Positions 1-6,396 of a stretch of 29,331 nucleotides of DNA are shown one piece after another (within the stretch, counting starts at the first letter, position 1; the number at the start of each line of letters is the position of its first letter). Position numbers and translations under genes: made by a program. Under the pieces are notes generated by a model that saw only the letters and a program-made list of their open reading frames with translations, did no database searches and was not told the DNA's origin. Origin of the DNA: a virus; IMG/VR virus record IMGVR_UViG_3300026094_000027, positions 1-29,331 of that record, one strand, 5' to 3'.

Positions 1-567
1 CTGACTTTTAAGGTCTGCAACAGTGCTATTGTTTTCAATTATCTGATCCATGCGGCTTTGCATCCAAGCCCACTCTGAAGGATGAATGTCCTTAGGAGGT
101 ATGCCTTTAATTCTCAAATCACCACACCATGCAGGCTGTTCACCTCTACGAACTTCGCAGATTACACCCTGTTCGCTGTGAATCATATCAATCTCATTTG
201 GAAAGCGCACATCAGGAAGAACAAAATTCTTTTCGGGGTATTGTTGAATGATCTGCTTTGTGCGTGACACCCAAATACCGTCGAACAAGCCCTGCCTCAT
301 ACACTCAGTGCCTACCTTCTGAAGCACAAATCGAGGAGTGATAGTATAGCCTACCTCTTCAGTCCAGAACTCATCTGCCTGTTCGCGCCATGTTCTTGAT
401 TCTTCCGTGTCACCTTCAAGCAGATGTCTAGGCCAGTCAAACATGGCTGCTACACCATCTTTGAGTGAGTCTGCGAATGAAAGTTTTTGAAAGCCGTAAT
501 GTTCGACGAGACAGTCTGCTACAGTGCCTTTGCCCGAGCCAATTAAACCACATACACCTATAATCAT
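1..567 (-). CDS. Deoxynucleoside monophosphate kinase (T4 gp1-like), partial at window edge
   Basis: The reading frame is open from an ATG at base 567 to base 1, giving 189 residues, and the C-terminus lies outside the window. Residues 7-15 read GLIGSGKGT, a Walker A loop of the GxxxSGKxT form found in phage dNMP kinases such as T4 gp1 (241 aa). Later the protein has LPDVRFPNE and VRRG, then a segment around HPSEWAW before a predicted NDGS-like end, all in the order expected for this family. The enzyme would phosphorylate dNMPs to dNDPs with ATP in the host cytoplasm for phage DNA synthesis. AAGGAA lies just upstream of the ATG. It follows the SGNH hydrolase gene by 34 bases and is probably cotranscribed with it. 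The kinase fold is secure; the exact substrate is inferred. Confidence 0.85.
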   Translation of the reverse strand, partial: MIIGVCGLIGSGKGTVADCLVEHYGFQKLSFADSLKDGVAAMFDWPRHLLEGDTEESRTWREQADEFWTEEVGYTITPRFVLQKVGTECMRQGLFDGIWVSRTKQIIQQYPEKNFVLPDVRFPNEIDMIHSEQGVICEVRRGEQPAWCGDLRIKGIPPKDIHPSEWAWMQSRMDQIIENNSTVADLKSQ

Positions 568-601
568 ACAATTCCTTATTTTAGACTAGAACATGAATAC
601 A

Positions 602-1225
602 CTATATACTTTTTTCATCTTCAAATATTTTCTGTAAAATTAAATTAGCTACTTGTGTATTTGCTTTGTTACCATTAATATGATTAGCTGCATACGGATT
701 ATCATCTGCAAAAGTTACTAATGGAGTGTCAATACTAACACCTGTGCACCATGTATATGTATTTTCAAAACAAAATAAATGTATAATTTTAGAATCTGCT
801 AGAGGAAGTATTACTTTGTCGAAATAATATAAAAATGCTTTGTATTCTAAGTTATGTTTATCTTCGTCGTATAAATGAGAATAATACATTTTTGCAGCCC
901 GGACTGTTTGTCTATGAACTATTTCAGAAAATTTAAGAGTTTTTAATTTTTTATTTGTAACAGAACCGTAAGTTAAATTTCTAATTTTATTATTATATAA
1001 CCTAGAGGAATCAGTCCAACAAAAAATTGAAACATCGGGTGCATTATCTGGGTCGAACTGTTTTAACGCAACGTCCCATATAGAACTACCGCCTTGGCCA
1101 AGATGCACAATATTTGCATCCAGTTTGTTTTTTATCTTTGTAATATAGGTATCATAACCTTTAAGGACACTATGCGGGCTCCGTTCTTCAGAACAGAAAC
1201 TGTCTCCGTAAAATCCTATGTTCAT
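602..1225 (-). CDS. SGNH/GDSL-like hydrolase, 207 aa
   Basis: The N-terminus reads MNIGFYGDSFC, a block I GDS motif with the likely nucleophile Ser9. HLGQGGSS at residues 41-48 fits block II, and NHINGNKAN at 181-189 fits block V with His182. The Asp normally three residues before that His is Ala179, and the block III Asn is not evident (CWTDSSR at 69-75), so the catalytic set is incomplete or rearranged. A GTG at 1231 would add two residues, but GGAG lies five bases before the ATG at 1225, so the ATG is preferred. Family members usually remove acyl or acetyl groups from esters, often on polysaccharides. No signal peptide is visible. It sits about 100 bases downstream of a strong sigma70 promoter, followed by the dNMP kinase gene, so it may be an early or middle gene rather than a virion part. 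Substrate unknown. Confidence 0.7.
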   Translation of the reverse strand: MNIGFYGDSFCSEERSPHSVLKGYDTYITKIKNKLDANIVHLGQGGSSIWDVALKQFDPDNAPDVSIFCWTDSSRLYNNKIRNLTYGSVTNKKLKTLKFSEIVHRQTVRAAKMYYSHLYDEDKHNLEYKAFLYYFDKVILPLADSKIIHLFCFENTYTWCTGVSIDTPLVTFADDNPYAANHINGNKANTQVANLILQKIFEDEKSI

Positions 1226-1250
1226 CTTCACTCCGTAACTTATAAATTTA

Positions 1251-1266
1251 GAATAAGTTCTTATTC
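1251..1266. repeat. Inverted repeat in the leader of the SGNH hydrolase gene
   Basis: GAATAA and TTATTC are separated by four bases, a six-pair AT-rich stem. It lies about 25-40 bases upstream of the hydrolase ATG. It could be a weak operator or RNA hairpin. It has no run of T after it in the gene's direction that would make it a convincing terminator. Confidence 0.35.
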
Positions 1267-1302
1267 GGTAAATGCATTTAAGTATTGTCTAAATTTGTTC
1301 AA
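1261..1302 (-). other. Possible 13-codon leader ORF or gene remnant in the SGNH hydrolase leader
   Basis: A TTG-initiated frame of 13 codons, ending TAA, would encode NKFRQYLNAFTE after its first residue. The composition looks protein-like, but no Shine-Dalgarno sequence precedes it. It lies between the sigma70 promoter and the hydrolase gene, so it is either a leader peptide, a remnant of a lost gene, or chance. Confidence 0.15.
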
Positions 1303-1331
1303 GGCTTGTTAAAGATTTTAAGCATAACTTC

Positions 1332-1360
1332 ATGATAGCAAATGTGATAGAGTTTGTCAA
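1332..1360 (-). promoter_or_regulatory. Strong sigma70-type promoter (TTGACA-17 bp-TATCAT)
   Basis: On the minus strand TTGACA (1360-1355) is followed by a 17-base spacer and TATCAT (1337-1332). This is a perfect -35 and a five-of-six -10 at ideal spacing. Transcription would start near base 1325 and run into the SGNH hydrolase and dNMP kinase genes, with a leader of about 100 bases. It begins just after the gp13-like gene stops, so it separates an early or middle unit from the late structural gene upstream. Confidence 0.75.
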
Positions 1361-1376
1361 GTGTTATTTCAGTAAA

Positions 1377-2135
1377 TTAGCCTATGGAGAAATAATATCC
1401 CATTCCGCCGGTAAACTGCTGTGCAACTTCCACATCAAGTTTTTCCATTTCCTGCTGTGCTTCTGCCTTAAGCGCGTCGCCGTTGAGGGTGCTTCCGCCT
1501 TGTGGTCCTGCTATTGTAGCGAATTTCGAGCGTGCTTCGCCCAGTTGATACTTACAGGCAGCAAGGGTATAATCTTTGATCCACTGTCTTACCAAATAAT
1601 CTACGAGCAAATTTTCTGTAGGTCTATAGTTGTAGGTGTATAGCAGGAGATCTTCTCTTGCACGAGGACGTTGCAGTAAAGTCAACTTTTTAGTAACTGT
1701 GTTCCATTTAAATTCTATAAAGGAACCAAACATTCTGCCTACTAGTTCTTGATGCTGCGCAAACATGTCATAGGTTGCCAATCCGCCCATATTTGAACTT
1801 GACAGTAGATAGGTGTTTGTGTAGGCAAGGTTAAACGGTTCAAACAGTGTGCCGCCGTCTCCGCCGCCGGTTCTCGAGCCGATTGTTCTGCGAAAGATTC
1901 TACGAACTTCTATAACTTCGTTAGGTAAAATATAGTCATTTTCGTCGATAACAGTGGGAAGGAAAACATATGATTCTTCAACAGAATTATCAGAACGCTG
2001 TCTAAAACGAGTAAGTGCTTTGTCTAACGCAGTTTCATAGTGAACAGGATCAAGTTCTACATCTACCATGCCTCCGCCTAGCATGTTATAAACATAATCA
2101 AATATTTGTTGTTTTTGTGTGGCAAGTTCTGACAT
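1377..2135 (-). CDS. gp13-like neck protein, 252 aa
   Basis: The protein follows the outline of T4 gp13 (309 aa): an N-terminal part with ELDPVHYETALDKAL near residue 27, a middle with beta-rich segments, and a C-terminal part with RQWIKDYTLAACKYQL, GPQGGSTLNG near residue 210 and EAQQEMEKL. The C-terminal order (WIKDY, gap, GG..LNG, EA..E.E.L, final G) matches the T4 protein. gp13 forms the connector between head portal and tail in the virion. SD AGGAG lies just upstream of the ATG, directly beneath a late promoter box at 2152-2159. From memory, marine T4-like phages carry this shorter type as well as a closer T4 gp13 homologue, so it may be a paralogue rather than the canonical gp13. A low-complexity Gly/Asp stretch (TGGGDGG) lies near residue 90. 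Confidence 0.75.
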   Translation of the reverse strand: MSELATQKQQIFDYVYNMLGGGMVDVELDPVHYETALDKALTRFRQRSDNSVEESYVFLPTVIDENDYILPNEVIEVRRIFRRTIGSRTGGGDGGTLFEPFNLAYTNTYLLSSSNMGGLATYDMFAQHQELVGRMFGSFIEFKWNTVTKKLTLLQRPRAREDLLLYTYNYRPTENLLVDYLVRQWIKDYTLAACKYQLGEARSKFATIAGPQGGSTLNGDALKAEAQQEMEKLDVEVAQQFTGGMGYYFSIG

Positions 2136-2151
2136 TGGATTCTCCTAGCAG

Positions 2152-2159
2152 TATTTATC
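2152..2159 (-). promoter_or_regulatory. T4-type late promoter box for the gp13-like gene
   Basis: GATAAATA on the minus strand differs from the T4 late consensus TATAAATA at one base. Start of transcription six to seven bases downstream would fall at about 2146, so the mRNA would begin almost exactly at the AGGAG ribosome-binding site. It is one half of a perfect 16-base palindrome. Confidence 0.65.
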
Positions 2160-2167
2160 GATAAATA
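2160..2167 (+). promoter_or_regulatory. T4-type late promoter box for the gp14-like/gp15-like/Nudix operon
   Basis: GATAAATA on the plus strand is the other half of the palindrome. A start near 2174 would give a leader of about 14 bases carrying AAGAGG six bases before the ATG at 2188. This supports 2188 as the real start over the out-of-frame ATG at 2183. Confidence 0.65.
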
Positions 2168-2187
2168 TGTAATACAAGAGGTATGAT

Positions 2188-3564
2188 ATGCCAAGACTCA
2201 GTTTATACAGGCCCGAACGCGGCAACGACTACGAATTTCTAGATCAACAGATTTTCGAAATGTTCACTGTAGGCGGTACTGATGTCCTATTGCACAAGTA
2301 TCTTGGTCCAGATAATCCAGAAGAAAGCACTGCAGACCAGCCTCAATACGACAAGCTAGATCCTACAAATATACAGGATCTGCTATTTTTAGAAAACAGA
2401 GATAGAAAATACGACGAAGACATTTATTCTATTCGTGGCATATATAATGTGCAGGATATAGATTTTAATCTTTCTCAGTTTGGTTTATTCTTAGACAATG
2501 ACACACTTTTTCTTACCGTGCATATCAACTCTTCGGTTAAAACTGTAGGTAGAAAAATTATATCAGGTGATGTCATAGAACTACCGCATCTAAAGGATCC
2601 GTACAATCTTTCAGACACTGCATACGCTCTTAAAAGATTTTATGTTGTGGATGATGTGTCGCGTGCGTCAGAAGGATTTTCGCAGACATGGTATCCGCAT
2701 TTATATAGACTGAAATTGAAACAGATTGTAGATTCACAGGAATACCGAGAAATACTGGACTTACCTGTGGACGAAGAAAACCCAGGCGGAGATACCCTAA
2801 GAGACATGCTTTCTACATTTGAAAGAGAAATGCAAATCAATGATGCAGTAATAGATCAAGCAGAAGCAGATGCTCCGAAATCAGGTTATGACGTTTCTCA
2901 CTATTATTCGCTAGATGTAGAAACTACAGAAAAAGAATCCTCAGTAAACATACAACAGCTAGATTCGGGCGCAACTACAGCTCCTCCTACTCGTGTAGGC
3001 TATCAAGGCTATTTGTTAGGTGACCAAAACACACCGAACGGCAATCAGTTTGGACATGGCATACAGTTTCCTCAAGATCCGCAAAAGGGAGATTACTTTC
3101 TGCGCACTGATTTTCTGCCTAAGAGAATGTTTCAGTATGATGGCACCAAATGGCTTAAAGTACACGACGGTGTGAGAATGACAATGACAAATTCCAAGGA
3201 TAGAAGAACTCAGAAAACCAAATATATCAACAACCAAGTGTTTACCTACAATGAGTTAGTTCGTCAAGACGTTGTGCAACTCGCAGAAGGCGATATAGAA
3301 ATTTTTACTGAAATTCCTGTAGGCACAGAGGCGCTCTATGTGGTTCTAAAATATCAAACAATTGAAAAAGATTATGATGTTTCAAATTACCCATCTTTAA
3401 TCGACTCGGACAACAATTCAAATATCAAAATTATATTACCCGTGCGCGACGGAGTACAAGATCGGATAGAATACACAGGTGCATGGACTGTCAAGCTATA
3501 CAACAATAGAGAATCAGAAAGACAGAGTTTATCACAGGCTCTTAGACCAAGGTCAGACAACTAA
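2188..3564 (+). CDS. gp14-like neck/tail structural protein, 458 aa
   Basis: The N-terminal half has the gp14-like order seen in T4 gp14: a short 'LFLDNDTLFLTVHIN' beta segment near residue 100, then SGDVIELPHLKD, KRFYVVDDV and a YRLKLKQIVDSQEY end. T4 gp14 is 256 aa, so about 200 residues are added here. The added part includes GDYFLRTDF at about residues 301-309 and YDGTKWLKV, an arrangement recurring in phage fibre and baseplate proteins that display a small beta domain. AAGAGG precedes the ATG, and the stop codon overlaps the next ATG (TAATG), so it is translationally coupled to the gp15-like gene. It probably works at the head-tail junction or tail terminus. Some cyanophage relatives carry the label VrlC; that name comes from memory and was not checked. 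Structural role likely, exact position uncertain. Confidence 0.6.
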   Translation: MPRLSLYRPERGNDYEFLDQQIFEMFTVGGTDVLLHKYLGPDNPEESTADQPQYDKLDPTNIQDLLFLENRDRKYDEDIYSIRGIYNVQDIDFNLSQFGLFLDNDTLFLTVHINSSVKTVGRKIISGDVIELPHLKDPYNLSDTAYALKRFYVVDDVSRASEGFSQTWYPHLYRLKLKQIVDSQEYREILDLPVDEENPGGDTLRDMLSTFEREMQINDAVIDQAEADAPKSGYDVSHYYSLDVETTEKESSVNIQQLDSGATTAPPTRVGYQGYLLGDQNTPNGNQFGHGIQFPQDPQKGDYFLRTDFLPKRMFQYDGTKWLKVHDGVRMTMTNSKDRRTQKTKYINNQVFTYNELVRQDVVQLAEGDIEIFTEIPVGTEALYVVLKYQTIEKDYDVSNYPSLIDSDNNSNIKIILPVRDGVQDRIEYTGAWTVKLYNNRESERQSLSQALRPRSDN

Positions 3565-5060
3565 TGGCAAATTTACAGCACTACTATGACGGCCAGATTC
3601 GAAGATATCTAACACAGCTTATTAGAATGATGAGTGGGTTTTCTTACAAAGATTCGTCAGGCACTGTAAAAGTTGTACCTGCGATGTATGGTGATCTTAG
3701 TCGTCAAGTTGGTTCTATTCTGAGAGACAATTCGGAAAATCGAATACCCAATGCACCTCGAATGGCAGTGTACGTGAACTCTCTAGAGCTTGACACTTCT
3801 AGGTTGGCCGATTCGTCGTATGTAAACAAGGTGAACATCCGAGAAAGAGCCTACGACGAAGCAGGCAATGAATATCTTGATCAGGAAGGCAAAAACTACA
3901 CTGTAGAGCGTCTAATGCCAACTCCTTATACGCTTACCGTTAATGTTGACATATGGAGCACAAACACAGATCAGAAGCTGCAGATACTTGAACAGATACT
4001 AATGTTGTTTAATCCTTCACTAGAACTGCAGACCACCGACAACTATCTTGATTGGACAAGTTTAACTTCTGTATATCTAAACGGCGTTACTTGGAGTTCA
4101 AGAACCATTCCCCAGGGCACAGAATCCGAGATTGATGTGTCTACACTAGAATTTGAAACTCCTATCTGGATTGCTCCTCCTGCTAAAGTAAAAAGACTGG
4201 GTGTTATCACAGATATAATTTCTAGAATACATAATTCTACTCAAGACATGTTCGATGCTACTCAAGACATTGACTTTACTGTAAGAGAAGGCGATGCTGT
4301 TACAAATACTAGAGCAACTACAGACAAGGAAACCGAAGCAAAATCTAGCCAGTATTCTCAAGACGACGAGTTTGGACTAGAAAGGTTCACAAGATCAATC
4401 ACAAGAGCAGACAGAGCAACAGATAGCTCTGTTATTTCTATTATGAAGACCACGTATCAAAATATTGATCTCCTTGTCATGCGAGACAGAGGCACGCTAG
4501 TTAAGAATGGTTCTGTTGGGGGTATGACTTGGTGGGAATTCCTAGAAGCATTTCCTTTTAAGCTGGAAGAAGGTGTGTCGCTCATTCGTCTTAAACGATC
4601 AGATCGATCGCAGCAGATTGTAGGCACATTTGCTGTCGATCCTCAGCAACCTGAATCAGTTCATATTACATGGGATATAGATTCGCTACCAACAGACACT
4701 GTGTTCACAGGTCCAAACGGTGAACGTTCCAAAATAGATTATATTGTTGATCCAAATACTCTAAATCCACAAGATTTAGGTTTAAATTCTTCGCTGAGGA
4801 TTCTTATTCTAGAAAGGATTGATTCCTCAAGAGCAGAAGCTTGGCAAAATTCAGACGGTTCTGACTTTTCTGCGGACGCAAACGATATTATCGAATGGGA
4901 CGGTGCCAACTGGCATCTAATATTTGACGCTTCGGCTAGTAATATAACTGTGTTTACAACCAATTTAAACACAGGTGTACAATACAAGTTTGAAAATTCA
5001 GAGTGGTTGCTTTCATATGAAGGCGAATATCCGAATGGCACTTGGCTTGTAGAATTCTAA
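3564..5060 (+). CDS. gp15-like tail sheath stabiliser/completion protein with C-terminal extension, 498 aa
   Basis: Residues 1 to about 225 match the outline of T4 gp15 (272 aa): YYDGQIRRYLTQLIRMMSGF at the start (compare FYNSSFRRYATLMGDLF), a VVPAMYGD segment, NAPRMAVYVNSLELD, PTPYTLTVNVDIWSTN, a QKLQILEQIL helix with NPSLELQ, and ETPIWIAPPAKVKRLGVI. gp15 caps the tail tube and sheath and joins the tail to the neck. The remaining 270 residues are extra and contain a WWEFLEAFPF segment near residue 318 and a C-terminal beta-rich part with EWDGANWHLIFD and EGEYPNGTWLVEF. The start codon overlaps the upstream stop by one base. Being paired with the gp14-like gene and opposite the gp13-like gene, it belongs to one neck/tail-completion group, possibly a second set beside the canonical proteins. 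Confidence 0.65.
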   Translation: MANLQHYYDGQIRRYLTQLIRMMSGFSYKDSSGTVKVVPAMYGDLSRQVGSILRDNSENRIPNAPRMAVYVNSLELDTSRLADSSYVNKVNIRERAYDEAGNEYLDQEGKNYTVERLMPTPYTLTVNVDIWSTNTDQKLQILEQILMLFNPSLELQTTDNYLDWTSLTSVYLNGVTWSSRTIPQGTESEIDVSTLEFETPIWIAPPAKVKRLGVITDIISRIHNSTQDMFDATQDIDFTVREGDAVTNTRATTDKETEAKSSQYSQDDEFGLERFTRSITRADRATDSSVISIMKTTYQNIDLLVMRDRGTLVKNGSVGGMTWWEFLEAFPFKLEEGVSLIRLKRSDRSQQIVGTFAVDPQQPESVHITWDIDSLPTDTVFTGPNGERSKIDYIVDPNTLNPQDLGLNSSLRILILERIDSSRAEAWQNSDGSDFSADANDIIEWDGANWHLIFDASASNITVFTTNLNTGVQYKFENSEWLLSYEGEYPNGTWLVEF

Positions 5061-5073
5061 CATAACTACAAGT

Positions 5074-5496
5074 ATGATATGTTCAGGCGCTCTGTTCTTA
5101 GCCCAGGATACGCAACGTTTTTTATTCTTACATAGAACACAGGGTAAACACTCAAATGTGTGGGGTCTAGTAGGAGGAAACAACGAAGTAGGCGAAACTC
5201 CCTGGAAAGCTTGCAAAAGAGAGATAATTGAAGAAATAGGGTTAGTAGACATTTCAAAAACTGTGCCTCTGGAACGGTTTTGTTCTCAAGACAATTTATT
5301 TGAATATCATACCTATGTATGTTTAGTTAAACAAGAATTTATGCCTACTCTAAATCACGAGCATGACGGATACGCATGGGTAGAATATTCCAAATGGCCT
5401 AGACCGTTGCATTATGGTGTGAAAAGTACACTAATGAAGAAGATAAACAAAACAAAATTAACAACAATTTGCAAAGTTTGTATTAATTTTAGATAA
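5074..5496 (+). CDS. Nudix hydrolase, 140 aa
   Basis: Residues 35-57 fit the Nudix box Gx5Ex7REUxEExGU exactly: Gly35, Glu41, Arg49-Glu50, Glu53-Glu54, Gly56-Leu57. The preceding strand FLFLHRTQGK and WGLVGG are typical of the fold. These enzymes hydrolyse nucleoside diphosphates linked to another moiety, using Mg2+ held by the Glu residues. Phage examples include T4 NudE, which acts on ADP-ribose and related compounds; the substrate here cannot be read from sequence. The ATG is 13 bases after the gp15-like stop, without an obvious Shine-Dalgarno sequence; an in-frame stop at 5050 limits upstream extension. The last 20 residues are basic. It ends the plus-strand operon and meets the fibre cluster head-on two bases away. 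Confidence 0.85.
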   Translation: MICSGALFLAQDTQRFLFLHRTQGKHSNVWGLVGGNNEVGETPWKACKREIIEEIGLVDISKTVPLERFCSQDNLFEYHTYVCLVKQEFMPTLNHEHDGYAWVEYSKWPRPLHYGVKSTLMKKINKTKLTTICKVCINFR

Positions 5497-5501
5497 CGTT
5501 A
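5494..5501. other. Palindromic junction of two convergent stop codons
   Basis: TAACGTTA supplies the TAA stop of the Nudix gene (5494-5496) and, on the other strand, the TAA stop of the 184-aa gene (5501-5499). No GC-rich terminator hairpin separates the two convergent operons. Confidence 0.6.
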
Positions 5502-6053
5502 ACCGCCCCAAAGTATATTACCATTACTGTCTCTTATAGTTAATTCTCTATCACTAGTATCTAATAAACTTGAAGTTTTTACTTGATTAGCTTCCAGTCT
5601 TCCTGAGCTTGGTTGATAGCTTAGTTTAGTGTCTGATGTGTTAACCGTCGAAATTGTGCCGTTAGTTGCGGTGGTAAAGAGAGGATAATTTATGGTGTTA
5701 TCGGCTGTTTGGTTTGTTACAGATAGTTCAGCATCGGAAAAAGAAAGGTTTCCTGATCCGTCGCTTGTTAAAACAGTGCCTTCCGAAGTGGAACTTGGTA
5801 GTGTCAAAGAAAGGTTATTGGATAAATTAGCTGGAGCCTTAAATTCTACAAAATTAGAAGAATCCGAGTCTGCAAACCTTACAGAGTTTTCATTTTCTAC
5901 CTGCAAACTAGAATTTGTTTTGACTATACCAAATCCATTCGGATTGAGCACAATGTCTTGATCCTCTTCTACAGTACCGAACGTGTTATTAAACGCAGAA
6001 AAATTACCAAGTACTCTTCCGCCTACAATGCCTGTTGATATTCTACGCGCCAT
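5499..6053 (-). CDS. Tail-fibre-like structural protein, 184 aa
   Basis: The protein is rich in Ser, Thr and Asn and beta-prone throughout. It has an N-terminal MARRISTGIVGGRVLGNFSA segment, a VLNPNGFGIVKTNSSL region near residue 36, a repeat-type LSLTLPSSTSEGTVLTSDGSG segment near residue 80 as in many fibre proteins, and a TKLSYQPSSGRLEANQV motif near residue 142. No chaperone domain or enzyme motif is visible. AAGGAA lies before the ATG, within a few bases of the preceding 106-aa gene's stop. It is the last gene of the minus-strand fibre cluster and was probably placed there as a fibre or accessory subunit. Function inferred from composition and position. Confidence 0.6.
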   Translation of the reverse strand: MARRISTGIVGGRVLGNFSAFNNTFGTVEEDQDIVLNPNGFGIVKTNSSLQVENENSVRFADSDSSNFVEFKAPANLSNNLSLTLPSSTSEGTVLTSDGSGNLSFSDAELSVTNQTADNTINYPLFTTATNGTISTVNTSDTKLSYQPSSGRLEANQVKTSSLLDTSDRELTIRDSNGNILWGG

Positions 6054-6063
6054 TATAATTTCC

Positions 6064-6384
6064 TTACGCTGTTGAAGTTTCTATACCAAACACTACAACA
6101 TTTATATCTGTAGAGTTAGAGTATGCAACTATTTTTTTACCTGCGTCCAGCACTATACCAGATCTTTCAAAAGTACCATTGCCTAAGATTTCTGCATCGA
6201 ATTCGATCCATTCTGAACTATCTGGAGTGTCTGAACTTGCAGTTGCTATTCTTATCTGTCTGGATTGATTGTCTTTATTTGTTACATTTACTGTAACTAC
6301 AGCAAATGTTTCATTGGGAACAGTATACACAGTGGTATTTGTGGTTGCTATTAGTTCTTCTGTTCCTAGTATTCCTGTTGCCAT
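6064..6384 (-). CDS. Small beta-sandwich-type structural protein, 106 aa
   Basis: The protein alternates short beta strands: TTVYTVPNETFAVVTVNVTN, RQIRIATAS, SSEWIEFDAEI, SGIVLDAGKKIVAYS and VVVFGIE. The pattern of a VP-containing strand, a TNxxx turn, an IVL-x2-G-K strand and a final hydrophobic strand before Glu is shared with the 109-aa protein (19270-19599) and 117-aa protein (27064-27417), suggesting a common fold. Similar small proteins are found among fibre genes of cyanophages; I recall them as virion-associated, with no known job. CGGAG precedes the ATG. It lies between the 2314-aa and 184-aa genes and is probably translated with them. Confidence 0.6.
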   Translation of the reverse strand: MATGILGTEELIATTNTTVYTVPNETFAVVTVNVTNKDNQSRQIRIATASSDTPDSSEWIEFDAEILGNGTFERSGIVLDAGKKIVAYSNSTDINVVVFGIETSTA

Positions 6385-6396
6385 TTTGTTCTCCGT

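Noticed and set aside
82-267. Plus-strand frame in the dNMP kinase gene
   Set aside because: Antisense to the conserved kinase and without a start signal.
1332-1643. Plus-strand frame of 103 codons over the end of the gp13-like gene
   Set aside because: Antisense to the conserved C-terminus; its first part is the AT-rich promoter region.
5013-5257. Minus-strand frames across the gp15-like end and Nudix start
   Set aside because: They oppose the conserved Nudix box and match nothing.
5453-5490. AAAATTAA / TTAATTTT inverted repeat near the Nudix stop as a terminator
   Set aside because: It lies within the coding sequence, is AT-only with a 22-base loop, and lacks the GC stem of a terminator.
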